From Laburnicola sp. R22_1 (lineage: Eukaryota > Ascomycota > Dothideomycetes > Pleosporales > Didymosphaeriaceae), in the NCBI GenBank assembly GCA_014281115.1, contig JACONQ010000003.1, positions 4,502,874 to 4,566,873 on the forward strand: 64,000 nucleotides of DNA. The letters run 5' to 3'. A model generated the notes under the pieces. It did not search any database, was not told the DNA's origin, and saw nothing but the letters and a program-made list of their open reading frames with translations. The position numbers were made by a program, and so were the translations under genes. Shown piece by piece: positions 45,201 through 55,888 of this stretch. Positions within the stretch are counted from its first letter, which is position 1. Every line of letters begins with the position of its first letter.

Positions 45201-46763
45201 TCATAGAATACAACCTACCTCGTTGTGCCAGATAACATCCCCTCTAGCGGGTAGTGATTCTGGAACTAAGAGAGATCCCAATTCAATAACGCTATACCAG
45301 AAGCCGACACCCAACCGCGTCAGTTGGGTGCCGCAGCCTTTGTTCCTGAGTAACAGTACACCCCACTCATCTCTTGGTCTCTCCAAGTGCTGCTCTCCAA
45401 CTAGAAGCACAACCAGACTAGCTTCGTCAAAAACGGCTAACAACGCGTCCGCTAAGACCAAGGAGTTCTCCTCATTGTCCGATTTGAAACATGATGGAGT
45501 GCGCATTGCTCTCGGAATGGAAGTGTGCTCTTCGAAAACATGATCATCGATATGTAGTTGGAGAACACATCTTCTCGCCTTCGACAGTCTGACGAGATCG
45601 TGAAACGGGCAGGTTTGCCCCTCGAAAGATAGTACTCTGTCCTGTAGGGCGGAGAAGGTGCAGTAATCAATTCCATCTTTGTCATAAAGGTCAAGGCCCT
45701 CTACTATTCGGCACTGCTGCGTGATCATCCATGTCGGTTCTGGCTGAGTTCTTTGTGTATGGACGAACATCTGTCCGAGACGAGGGGAACGTGCATTCAC
45801 TGCTAAAGCAAATTCGTACTCCAATTCTTCAAAGCTCTTCTCATATGCCTTGTATCGCTGGACCTGAATTTCGTATATGGACATGATCCCGTATATTCTA
45901 TCGAGAGCGAAAGTAGTTTTTCTGTACCGGGCTGCGGCGTATTGTATGTTGGGATTTTTGGCAAACGCGGTATGGCTATAGCCGGCCGTTTCAATAAGTT
46001 CGATAATGCGATTTCTGTGCGGTTCGGTTGCCAGCTCGTGCTCTTTGAAAGGTTGACGCAACGCGTTGCAAATATTCCAGAAGCTATTCAGAACCATGCC
46101 AAGATGGACCTGGACACCCCGAGCATGTGGCATAGTGACTGGGTTTCCTTCTCTCGACAAGAGAAGCGCATCACGGCGAAGGTATCCTTCCTGCAGTGTC
46201 CAGAGTGACGAGAACCATGGATCCTGCAGCATAGTGGACATCGACTCGTATAAGCGATCAAGCAGAGCCAACTTGACTTGCAAGGACTTCTTGTGTATTG
46301 CGTGATGGACATCTGTTTCGGACACAACGACGTCATCCAGAAGAGCCTGCAATGAATCTGTGTTAATATGAGATAGCCAGACGTAGACGTGCTTCGCATT
46401 CGAGAAAATGCCAACCTGCCTTCCAATCTCGTCCATCTTCACAATATCGTTCTCTTGGTCGATGCATGCTATATCCACCCAAGCAAAATCAAAATGTTTC
46501 CCAATCTGGCGAATAACGTTCTCGAAATCCCGAGCGGTAAAGTGGTGCTCATCAATAACTGGAATAGCCCACGGTGTTCCGAGAATCCGCACTCTTTCGC
46601 CGTCTTTGATCTCCCAGCGGCCCCAGGTGTAGGTGAGAATTCCATACTTCGGCTCCTTTACTTTCATATACGTGTTTCCCTTTGCGCACTCGATGGACGT
46701 CATACTGGGTATATGTAATAGCCTCCGAGGCCAGAATCCTGGGACATTGGTCCAACGGAACAT
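45201..46763 (-). CDS. HET-domain protein 2
   Basis: Single-exon minus-strand frame of 520 aa. HET domain at residues ~12-130: FWPRRLLHIPSMTS, KYGILTYTWGRWE (40-51), ILGTPWAIPVID, FAWVDIACIDQEND (94-106), DEIGRQVGIFSNAKHVYVWL, then DPWFSSLWTLQEGYLRRDAL (181-200) and ALDRIYGIMSIYEIQ. It is shorter than HET protein 1 mainly in the insert between the GRQ motif and the PWFSSLW motif. The start was taken at MFRWTNVPGF because the paralogue is colinear from 'PWPRRLL'. Intact and presumably functional in vegetative incompatibility or related cell-death signalling; partner unknown. Confidence 0.87.
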   Translation of the reverse strand: MFRWTNVPGFWPRRLLHIPSMTSIECAKGNTYMKVKEPKYGILTYTWGRWEIKDGERVRILGTPWAIPVIDEHHFTARDFENVIRQIGKHFDFAWVDIACIDQENDIVKMDEIGRQVGIFSNAKHVYVWLSHINTDSLQALLDDVVVSETDVHHAIHKKSLQVKLALLDRLYESMSTMLQDPWFSSLWTLQEGYLRRDALLLSREGNPVTMPHARGVQVHLGMVLNSFWNICNALRQPFKEHELATEPHRNRIIELIETAGYSHTAFAKNPNIQYAAARYRKTTFALDRIYGIMSIYEIQVQRYKAYEKSFEELEYEFALAVNARSPRLGQMFVHTQRTQPEPTWMITQQCRIVEGLDLYDKDGIDYCTFSALQDRVLSFEGQTCPFHDLVRLSKARRCVLQLHIDDHVFEEHTSIPRAMRTPSCFKSDNEENSLVLADALLAVFDEASLVVLLVGEQHLERPRDEWGVLLLRNKGCGTQLTRLGVGFWYSVIELGSLLVPESLPARGDVIWHNEVGCIL

Positions 46764-47754
46764 GGACTGGTGCTCGGGTGGGGTTTCATCCTTCGATATG
46801 GGCTAGGTTGCTAGGGTGTTACCCCAAACTGATGCAGCTGAGAAGGCTGGGTTCTTGCGATATCACCCATAAAAAGATGACAGCGTCAGCCGCACCCAGT
46901 CTCGTTTCAGCTCTCTGTTGTATCCAGGTTCCTTCCTCGAAACAGATATTCCTGTATGTCACGCAAAAGTCGTCAGCAATAGGAGCGTGAGGACTAGCGT
47001 ACAAAAAGAGCGATTAAACAAGATACAAAGTTCGTCGCCTACACTGCCAGGGAATGGTGGTAGAAGTGTGTTGTGGTGTGTTGTTGTGTGAGAAATTTGG
47101 GCAAGCGGGGTTGGGCATGACGCTGGGATAAGTAAGCAGATCTTGTGTAACGACTCAGAGCGAATAGAAGCGCCTCATCTGCTTTATTGTCCGGACATGT
47201 CTCCCTCCTCCTCAAGGATATCAAGTTTTAGTATTCTTGTGGAATTCTGTTCTTATACAGCGGAGGCATGGAAGACACGAAGAAATTAAGGTTTTTTATC
47301 CTGAGTATATACATCCGTCTGTCTTGTAGTAGTGGTGCAGGTACCTAGGTACCTTACGGTTCTTGGCCCTTGCCAGAACGCTCGTTATGCCCTTAACGCT
47401 CTTACCCTTCTTTTAAAATAATATTAACACACCTTTTATACTTTATAAATAAGCGTAGATAAAAATTTAAGTGTAAATAGCTAGTTAACTCTTCTTCGCG
47501 TAACATTAACTGCGCATTGGGGGGACGCACAACCCCCATAAGGTAGTGAGTCTATCACGTGCTGGGCTTTCTTTTGATTCGCGCGTTGGAAAGCGAGGCT
47601 AACAATGCTGCTTAATCTGCACTTGCAACGCGAGTAGAGCTGAACCTCATCTCTCTTAAACTATAGCACACAAGTTTTTCTGCGCCTGGCGGTTCGCACG
47701 CACCATATTTCTTCAAGTGCACTGGGCTCATCCGCGACCTGCCCAGAAATCAAC
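46764..47754. other. Intergenic with AT-rich patch (about 47405-47520)
   Basis: Upstream of HET gene 2. The patch at ~47405-47520 is AT/TpA-rich, like a RIP relic. No supported gene. Confidence 0.45.
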
Positions 47755-48266
47755 ATGCCTTTCATTACGGACCACACAAGCAACTGCAAATGCGCGGGTG
47801 TTGTCCCTGTTGCGGATATGCAGCAGCAAAGTCAAAACTGCCTCGTATGCCGTGTACTTTAGAAAGGTGCTGTTAGTATCATGGGTTGCGACTTTCATAA
47901 GGAATACACGAGTTTACTGTGGCCGGAGAGAATCCTGGGAGACGAAGCGCCTCTTAGAGTTGACCTACAGCCGTACTCGTGGCCATCAGCAAATGCACGG
48001 CTTCGGTTTTACTGTGAAACAGGTGGGCAACATAGTATCTTTCTACCGAGCAAGCGCTGACGAGATGTGCGCAAGGCACAACTCCGGCTTGGCCCGGTAT
48101 TGGTGTTGCCCAACATATTGGCATCAATGGGCTGGCGACGGCTACTATTAGCCTCGCAAAGCAATACATTGACGATTGCGTTTATAATACAAGGAAGCAC
48201 AATGTGGCGCCAGTTTATGGCGTAGCGGAAAAGGCGGCGGATATCATTATGAGCTTGCCTAAGTAG
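47755..48266 (+). pseudogene. Degenerate gene of unknown family
   Basis: From ATG 47755: MPFITDHTSNCKCAGVVPVA, DMQQQSQNCLVCRVL, a TAG, then in the same frame SIMGCDFHKEYTSLLWPERI and QPYSWPSANARLRFYCETGG, ending at TGA 48058-48060. From there another frame reads GIGVAQHIGINGLATATISL, AKQYIDDCVYNTRKHNVAPV and EKAADIIMSLPK, stopping at 48265. Both frames look like real protein sequence, and a stop plus a frameshift separate them. Five cysteines lie in the first part. I do not recognise the family. An unseen intron could replace one of the breaks. Confidence 0.4.
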
Positions 48267-48396
48267 TAAAGGCCCACTAGAATTCCGCTAGAAGTCAGAA
48301 ATTTGGAGTCCGTATTGTGTATCCTAGGGTAACTCAACCACGATAAGTGTCCAGACTTTGATTTAATACTGTAACTAAACGTACTCCTACTCCCTA

Positions 48397-48513
48397 CGAC
48401 CAAGCCAAAGCTGGAGCGCAAAGTCACACTCTGCGCATGCCGTCACGTTCCCTTTCCTCCACTCCCAGTCGTATTTGATGATGTGGTTGCGTAGAGCTTC
48501 AACATCGAAGACC
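48397..48513 (-). repeat. Tandem-type duplication, copy 1 (exon-like)
   Basis: About 117 bp similar to 48581-48697 (offset 184). On minus both encode the same exon-like peptide: ALRNHIIKYDWEWRKGN, VTACAECDFALQLWLG. A CxxC pair (CAEC) is conserved. Confidence 0.7.
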
Positions 48514-48580
48514 GAAGGTCACGCGGCCCCGACCGTTCCTCCCCTACCTGCTCTAGCTTCCAGAGCGCTGTACTTAAGCA

Positions 48581-48697
48581 CGACCAAGCCAAAGCTGCAG
48601 AGCAACATCGCACTCTGCGCATGCGGTTACGTTTCCTTTCCTCCGCTCCCAGTCGTATTTGATGATGTGATGTCGAAGAAGTTCAAAATCGAAGACC
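48581..48697 (-). repeat. Tandem-type duplication, copy 2 (exon-like)
   Basis: Copy of 48397-48513 with about 15% differences. Minus translation LLRHHIIKYDWERRKGN, VTACAECDVALQLWLG. Conservation of the reading frame suggests this was coding sequence when duplicated. Confidence 0.7.
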
Positions 48698-48760
48698 CCG
48701 AGATTTATATAGCCCAATAGCACCTGATCGCGGAAAACAACACTGGTGCTTTTGCTAGTC

Positions 48761-48935
48761 CTTGTCGAATGCGATACCCTCGTACTCTCGCAGGTCGAGG
48801 AAATTTTCATCGGCGCGAAACTCGATTTTGGCCCGTATTCGGGCATCATAGAGAATGTCGTCGTCTGATCGACCATTCCTATTCACCTCCTCTTTCTCCC
48901 GACATTCTTTTTCCAGGCGTATGTATTTACAAGTG
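48761..48935 (-). pseudogene. Duplicated 3' end of the adjacent gene
   Basis: About 175 bp paralogous to 48936-49110, the 3' end of the next gene. On minus it reads RLEKECREKEEVNRNGRSDD, DILYDARIRAKIEFRADENF, DLREYEGIAFDKD, matching LLEKRCLEEEKMKKNDRSND, EIIYDARMRAKTEFRADTHN, DMPDYEGIALDQHL. It lacks any 5' part, so it is a terminal duplication rather than a second gene. Confidence 0.75.
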
Positions 48936-49943
48936 CTGGTCAAGCGCAATGCCCTCGTAGTCTGGCATGTCGATGAAATTGTGTGTATCAGCGCGAAATT
49001 CGGTCTTGGCCCGCATTCGGGCGTCGTAGATAATTTCGTCGTTCGACCGATCATTCTTCTTCATCTTCTCTTCCTCCAGACATCTCTTTTCAAGGAGTAT
49101 GTACGCTTCTTGTGATGAAGCGAATTTTTCGCGCCATGCGGTTCCGAGCTGCTTTGCTCGGATATCCTGGCAAATGGATGAAATCCATTCCCAGCCTTCA
49201 ATGCTGGGTTGGGTCGCCCCAGTTACCCATTCTGTCATTCTGTGGTCGGTGGCGAGAGAATGCATCGCCGGCGCCAACGCGCTTGGTATCATTTTGCCAT
49301 TGAAATTTAAGTTCTCCGGCAAGGACATTCCCCAGGACAGGCCAAGTTGCTCGGGAATCTGCATTTTGCTTTCGTCGTTTGGCGCACCGAACTGTTCGAG
49401 AGCGATTTTCAGCGCCAAATCTCTTGGGTCTCGGGTTGGGATAGGGGTCGATTCGTGCTCGAGTTGCTGATTCCAAAACTCCATGTCCCAATCGTTGAAC
49501 TCCATGTTCAAGTATACGTCCGCTAGAGCTTCGTCTAGGCGCTCCAGAGATTGAACGGCGTTGTCCAGGATTTCCCCTATCGTGGCGACTCTGCCCGACG
49601 TTTCGACTGTGACCGCATATCGTTTACCCTTTAAGTTTGAACATCTAGCCAACAATTTGGCCATAGCCTTTTCCATAATTTCGATAAACGGTTTAACAAC
49701 TCGTTTATATCGCCATCGGATTACATAAACGAGGTGCTCCTTGGTCTTGGTTTGCTTGTTCCAGAAATCCTCTCTTCCGCAAAGCCGGAGAAGGTTAACC
49801 ATGTCCAACGCAACGACGGAACTCGCGACAATTGGCCACGCGAACATTTCCACTTTCCTGCCGGGCTTCATCCCGCTAACGTCTGGTAACTTGACAAGAG
49901 ATGGGCTGCACATCTCGTTGTATCTGGGCGCAGCGGACGACAT
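48927..49943 (-). CDS. Unrecognised protein, 338 aa (start possibly truncated)
   Basis: Intact minus-strand frame from ATG 49943 to 48927. Contains LPDVSGMKPGRKVEMFAWPI, a hydrophobic segment VASSVVALDMVNLLRLCG, NKQTKTKEHLVYVIRWRYKR, a helical middle (AVQSLERLDEALADVYLNME) and a charged C-terminus (IIYDARMRAKTEFRAD). Helical bundle likely; no catalytic motif seen. The frame is open further upstream to an ATG at 50087 (MSNNSIAGLSSSSTDV), but a TGA at 50037-50039 lies between. So either the shorter start is real or the original N-terminus has been lost by a CGA-to-TGA change. Its neighbours are HET genes and repeats. Confidence 0.6.
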   Translation of the reverse strand: MSSAAPRYNEMCSPSLVKLPDVSGMKPGRKVEMFAWPIVASSVVALDMVNLLRLCGREDFWNKQTKTKEHLVYVIRWRYKRVVKPFIEIMEKAMAKLLARCSNLKGKRYAVTVETSGRVATIGEILDNAVQSLERLDEALADVYLNMEFNDWDMEFWNQQLEHESTPIPTRDPRDLALKIALEQFGAPNDESKMQIPEQLGLSWGMSLPENLNFNGKMIPSALAPAMHSLATDHRMTEWVTGATQPSIEGWEWISSICQDIRAKQLGTAWREKFASSQEAYILLEKRCLEEEKMKKNDRSNDEIIYDARMRAKTEFRADTHNFIDMPDYEGIALDQHL

Positions 49944-50087
49944 TTTGGCAAGTTGGGAGACAATTTTCGGACGGTATGGGAATTTTGACGTTGCTTGGTC
50001 GAAAAGTCCTAAGGAAATGGCACCTCTACTGCGCCTTCAGACGTCCGTGCTTGAGCTAGATAAACCGGCGATGCTGTTGTTCGACAT

Positions 50088-51762
50088 TCGGATCCTACTG
50101 TCATCAGCCCAAGTCTCTCAATAACGCCTAGCAGCTAGTCACACATAGCGAGTTATTAGGTGTAGATGATGATCTTCACCTCGAGAGCCTTGCGGACCCT
50201 AGAGAAGTTAGCGTCTGTAAAAGTCATCCTGGGGTAACACAAGCCCCTACCAGTTCGTCGTGGGTAAGGATTAAGGTATCCTGCTTCTCGAGACAGATGG
50301 CCGAGCTTTTGCGACCATGAGGTTACGTGCAGCCACGCTCTGGCCGGAGCCGGTCGTGGTAGCGGTGAGGGTGGGTGTCGGCCGAGTCCGCCGTGGCGTG
50401 TTCAGGAGACGAGACGTGCTTCGATGTAGCGCATCCATCGATATCGATAAAGTCTAGATAGGGAGCCGCATGGCGGCGAGCCAACGGCGTCAGAAGAGTG
50501 GATCCGTCCTCATGATGTAGAGCGCAAGGACTTGCGGTGCAGGATTACGGGGGCTCCTCGGCAAAACTTTTGGCCGGATCCCGAGGTCACGTGGCGCCCT
50601 GAACCCCGGGGCCACGCTGCGACGAACCGCACTATTGGCTGGGAACACCAACGCACCATCTCAACATCAGGGGGCTCTTCTGGAGTCTTTTCGATAAGGT
50701 CCGAGAGGCAAACTGCCTGGCCATTATCGCTTCGCACACGCTATGCAGACGCATAGGTAACGCCAAGGAGAAGAGCGACTCATCACCTACCTATACCCCC
50801 CAAGCAGGACCCGCAACTTTCGAGGTTGCAGTTCACGTACCCGCTGTCCTTCCAACGAGCGAATGATACGGCACATGAGGCTAGCAGGCGCACCTGATGG
50901 TTGAGCATCTTCGGAATTTGTCTCCATCGCGCTTGCCCCGTGAAGCGGTATTTTTGTCGAGAAAAAGAAAGATAGATGCGACGTCATGTGTCTTCGAATG
51001 CACGACATGCTGGCAGGTGAAGCCCGGCGACTCCACGTGGTAACATCCGGGGATACCTGCCTAGGTATAGCGCGGCAGCGGAATCCTACAATAAGCTTGG
51101 CGAGATGTTTCTTTCTGCGTGTTGATTTCACCTGGAAGTCGTCGCACCCAAATTCCTGTCGTTGTCTCCTTCATAGATGCGCCCTGAATAACCTCCGGTT
51201 AATCCGAGTAGCCCTCATCCATACACCAAGGGCATATCCGTACATCAACCCACCTGTTCCCTTTCCAAGAGATTGCGACTGCTCGCTGGCGCTATAGCCA
51301 GAGAGCTAGAGCGATTCCGCTTTTGGCGTGAGCTAAACGGTGGGGAATCCCATTTCTCTCCGGTGATGGTACGACAAAGCTCAGGCGTTATGATCTGCGC
51401 TAGGCTCCATTTGGCGCTTCGCACGGGTATAGTGCGGGGTCTTTCCCAGCCCCCAATAATACCTACTCACGTGCTACTCACCCGCGCAGTACGGTCGGTA
51501 TGGTCGAGCAGGTGTATCCCAGTCGGAGCTATCCACCTTCCATCCATAACGGCTACCAATCGTCGAGCCTGACATCTGCTAATCTAGGACTCGTGGGACA
51601 AGATGCTGGCGCTACGGGAGAACCCTTCCATTTTCGGTCCAACGTTCAAATGTGACATCTGGCCGACCCGCGCTATGATTTAAAAGGTTCTCGAGTGCGT
51701 CTACTGCGTCTCTTGCTCGGACACTCTGAAACTCCACTCGTCAGTCACGAGTCTATAGCAAC
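50088..51762. other. 1.7-kb region without supported gene
   Basis: Lies between the unrecognised minus gene and the GH92 start. Minus-strand stretches at about 50230-50520 look weakly protein-like (DEDGSTLLTPLARRHAAPYL-type residues, ATTTGSGQSVAARNLMVAKA) and could be a decayed gene, but stops and unclear borders prevent a call. The right end should hold the GH92 promoter. Confidence 0.35.
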
Positions 51763-53991
51763 ATGCGGGCATCTTTCGTGCTTACTTTAGGCATCCCTCT
51801 CTTCGCAAGCGCAACAGATTACACCAAATACGTGAATTTATTCATTGGGACAGAGGGACCAAAGCCGGGGAGTGCGTTCAGCAGTGGGAATGTGTTTCCC
51901 GGTGCCACTCGCCCATTTGGCGCCGCCAAAGTGGGCATTGACACGACGAGGTACGGACTATTCAGCACTCTTTCTCTATGTGAAGTTTGGCACTTGGAAT
52001 GCTAATGTCTCAGATGGGACACTGCCTTCGCCGCCAATGCCGGTTACACGCCGGACGGAAACGTGACTGCCATAACCATGCTCCACGTGAGCGGCACCGG
52101 CGGCGCGCCTACCTACGGACTAGTTCCTCAGATGCCACTCACGAGCCTGGAGGGTGTAAATTTGATGGATAACATGACCTACATGCAACCACGAACAAAG
52201 CCGGACGAAGCTAGTGTTGGATACTACAAGACGAGTCTACAAAACGGTGTAGTGGCTGAGATGAGTGCGAGCCAACATGCGGGCATCATGCGATATCAAT
52301 ATCCCATGGACAAGGAAAAGCACCTCTTGATTGATCTCAGTCATTTCTTGCCCTCCAAAGGGAAGCGCGAACAATGGTACAGCAACGGGTTTTTGGAGAG
52401 GTCCGAAGATGGCAGTCGGTATTCCGGCTACGGGGTCTGGAGGGAAGGTTGGACTGGAGGTTTGATTGCTCGTTCCGATCTCTTCTGCTGTGTGTTAACT
52501 GTTGCGGATAGGCGGTGACTTTCGCATATATTTCTGCGGCCAATTCGATACCACCCCGTCGATGGCCCGGTTCTTCTCGGGCCCCCCGACGGATCCGTAC
52601 TGGCTGAATGCGACGTTCACTTCCACTACATTCACCAACTCAACGTCTATACGTGGCGGAATCACCGGATATCAGTACGCAGATCGCATCGGCGCGCTTT
52701 TTGAGTTTCCCTCAAACGCTACTAATGTCATGTCCAAAGTAGGAATTTGGTGGATATCGGCCGAAAAAGCTTGCCGCTTCGTCGAAGACGAGATCCCACA
52801 CTGGGATATCAACAGGACAGTATCCCAGGCCCAAGAAACCTGGAACGCGGAAGTCTTATCGAAAATAGAAATACAATCGCAAAATGAGACGGAGCTGGAG
52901 ATGTTCTATACGGCATTGTACCACGGCCACCTGCTCCCCACGGACCGGACGGGCGAAAATCCGTACTGGGAATCAGAAGAGCCCTACTACGATGACTTTT
53001 ATACGTTGTGGGATACATTCCGCTGTCTGCACAGCCTGCACACGCTTATCGTGCCAGAACGGCAGGAAGGCTTTATCAGAGCTATGATCGACATTTGGCG
53101 ACATGAGCGGTTCATGCCCGAAGGTCGAAGCCACAACCACAATGGCAGGGTCCAGGGAGGCTCGAACCCAGACAATGTGCTTGCTGATGCGAATGTCAAG
53201 GGACTCCGAGGTGGCATTAATTGGACAGATGGGTATGCTGCTATGAAGACCAACGCTGAAGTGGTGCCGTACAATAACTTTGATTTCGAGGACCCGACGG
53301 GGAGCACAAAGGAGGGCCGCGGTGCTTTGGAGGATTGGCTGATGTATGGATTTGTGACGCCGAAGTTTGGGCGTAGTTTGAGCAAGACTGTGGAGTATGC
53401 GCTGAATGACTTTTCATTATCGCAAGTGGCGAGGGGCGAGGCGCCAGAAGACGTGGCGCGGTATCTGAATAGGTCAAGGCAAGTTAACAAGACAAGAATG
53501 ACCGCTTGTGCACTAGTGCTGACTTGATGGATGCAGTGGCTGGCAAAAACTTTGGGATGCAGACACCCAGTCTCTCAACTTCACAGGCTTCCTCGCACCC
53601 ACCTACGCAAACGGCACGGTCCAGGCATACGACCCTTTGTCTTGTGGCGTGTGCGACTGGCTGGCTATCGCATACGAAGGCGTCCCGTGGGAATACAGCT
53701 GGACTATTCCCTTCGACATGCGCACTCTGATAGCCTGTGAGCAACCCCAAGGTATCGATCCCGCTTTCGAGACAGTTACTAACGGCAGCTCCACATGTAG
53801 TCATGGGCGGTCAAAATGCGACTGAAGCTCGCCTGGACGCTATGTTCATCCCCGGCCTATCCGCGTCCGATGCGAACGGTAACAGCGCCGGAACCATGAT
53901 CTACAATCCCGGCAACGAGCCCAGTTTCCAAACTCCATTCCTGTACAACTACCTGTCATCACATTGCCACAACGGGGAGTATGCTCGCTGA
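51763..53991 (+). pseudogene. GH92 alpha-1,2-mannosidase, C-terminus missing (5 exons)
   Basis: Exons 51763-51950, 52014-52459, 52512-53478, 53537-53736 and 53801-53991 give 663 aa without a break. Introns are 63, 52, 58 and 64 bp; the third uses a GC-AG pair (GCAAGT donor, GCTGAC branch). Signal peptide MRASFVLTLGIPLFASA. GH92 features: NLFIGTEGPKPGSAFSSGNV, FPGATRPFGAAKVGID, MLHVSGTGGAPTYG, FYTLWDTFRCLHSL, VQGGSNPDNVLADANVKGL, WEYSWTIPFDMRTLI, and IYNPGNEPSFQTPFLYNYL. GH92 enzymes are secreted calcium-dependent exo-mannosidases. The protein ends ten residues after YNYL, whereas family members continue ~150 residues with a conserved Gly/Asp-rich segment carrying the catalytic base. That part is absent from the downstream sequence, so activity is unlikely. 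Confidence 0.82.
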
Positions 53992-54240
53992 CAGGTAACA
54001 GCGTGAGGAGTGAGAGTAATTTACATGAGCCTTGGGTCTATTGGCGGCTTTTGTAAGTATCCTGCGCATGTATCGGAGCAACTGTACTCCTTCCCTCTTA
54101 CATCAGTGAGGTCGAGCTAGGGACCTCGAAAGGTAAGTTCACAAGGAGCCCCCAACTTCATCTCTTAACAGGAAGCCCTCCTCTCCTTCATCAAATTCGT
54201 CGTCCTTTCCAGTCATCTCCAACCTACTGCACCCAGAGCA

Positions 54241-55860
54241 ATGGCCCATCTCCAAGAGCTCGAACACGCAATGAGCGTGATCTGGGTCGACCCGTTGCCC
54301 GAGACTATACCACCAGCACCCACGAAACGCGCGGCCGACATCACACCTTCGAACATAGCATGACGGAAGCCCGACCGGCCTTAACCGCCTATGCGCAGCC
54401 CAATGGGCTTACTAAAACTCTGCTAGAGTGGATACGAAAGTTAATTATAACCTAACCGCGAGAAGCGTTGAGATGGCGAGAGGATGCCGACAACGGTGGC
54501 CCCAGCACTGACGAGGAAAGATGGGATTTCAGCAACGGCCGAGTTTGGTGGATGGCCCACCTCACCACCAGCACAGCAAACTAAGGTCAAGGTCCGTCCT
54601 TACGTGGACGTATACTACCTGCGGCACGGGCACGTGGACGACTGGGACCCAAACATCTCGCTTGGCGCTCGGGAAGGCCAAGAACACGACTGGGACGATC
54701 TCCGCAAGGTAATCAATCAAGGAAAGAGTTACTGCCACACGGGATTTGCCGGACCTCGATTGTATCCCAGTAGGACCCTAGAGGCAGAGCTGATGATAGA
54801 GAACGTGAGGTCAAGGGCACACAACCTCTTCCTCGAAGGAAAGCGTCTACGAGCGGGAACAGCATCCTGAAGAAACCGACGAAGCCCGGTATCTGAAGGC
54901 AGCAGCTCTAAGGAGGAAAGAGGAGGCGCTTGTGACTGGATTGATGCAGTTCGTCGACGATGAGGTCGAGAAGGCATCGGAACGTCTTGCCAAGCTGAAT
55001 AGCAATCCAACCTGAAACGCCACAGAGAAGGATGCTCTAGTTCGGGAGGTCGAATGGATGAGGCGATATCAAAAACCGCACCTAGAGGAGCTTCGTGCCG
55101 CGTTTCCTACCAGCACGTATCGTGCCATACTTTGCTCGACCGGTTCAAGAACGCGAACTCTTCTGGCAGGGGATATTCGACGATGACGCCAGGCTGCTAT
55201 CATGCTATTCGCATTTTGTGGCGGCGATCCATTTCCCGTAAGTGATTCCCGCAACATTAAGCTCAAAGCTTACCATGTGTAGTGGAACAATAAAAGATGA
55301 CACTGCCGCAACCATACCTACTCTTGACGCGAGTGGTGGCGACGGCAGACGCAATTGTCTGATTCGTCGTCTCCCGGAAGCTCAAGACCTGGCTCTCGAA
55401 GTGTTTCACCGACCCAGTCATTCATTCGTATCAGTTTATAGTCCAACCGAACCTTTTACAGATTATAGGACTTAACAGTAAAAGTAACTATAGCAAAACT
55501 AAGTTAAAAAAAAAGGGCGCAACAGTGTCAAACTATAGTGCAGGGTCAAAGTATGACGCGATGATTGTAAAGGGCTGATCAACCACGGATCCATCACGGA
55601 TCCATCAATCGACCCAGTCTTGCTGACTTCGATAAAATTGGACATGGATACCTCATCGGTGTACCGGGTCATAGAAGGCCTGGATATTACCGCCGGCTTC
55701 GACGATGATGCATTCGGAAGTATTGAACTGATCAAGATCCAATTGGATGCGCAAGGCGGCAAGCGGCCAGCGACCAAGAGCCCCTATCGCCCCGGAACCC
55801 ACAGAGAGATCCAACGTCGTGGTGAAGCAGGTGGTGTGCGCGGAGGCGCTGCTCGCTGAG
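54241..55860 (+). pseudogene. Degenerate gene copy 1 of an unknown fungal family
   Basis: Segments in order on plus: MAHLQELEHAMSVIWVDPLP (54241, closed by TGA), VKVRPYVDVYYLRHGHVDDW and LRKVINQGKSYCHTGFAGPR (54484-54870), then in another frame VYEREQHPEETDEARYLKAA, QFVDDEVEKASERLAKLNSN (coiled coil), RRYQKPHLEELRAAFPTSTY, FDDDARLLSCYSHFVAAIHF followed by a 45-bp intron-like GTAAGT..TAG (55238-55282), and finally DPVLLTSIKLDMDTSSVYRV, IEGLDITAGFDDDAFGSIEL. Frameshifts and stops separate the pieces. The family is not recognised; copy 2 follows directly. Confidence 0.6.
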
Positions 55861-55888
55861 TGCGCCTGCGGCTTATCTGCAGATTTAA

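Noticed and set aside
49741..50124. Plus-strand frame of 127 codons opposite the unrecognised gene
   Set aside because: The minus strand is the better coding frame: it continues for 338 codons, and its 3' end has a paralogous duplicate that conserves the same frame.
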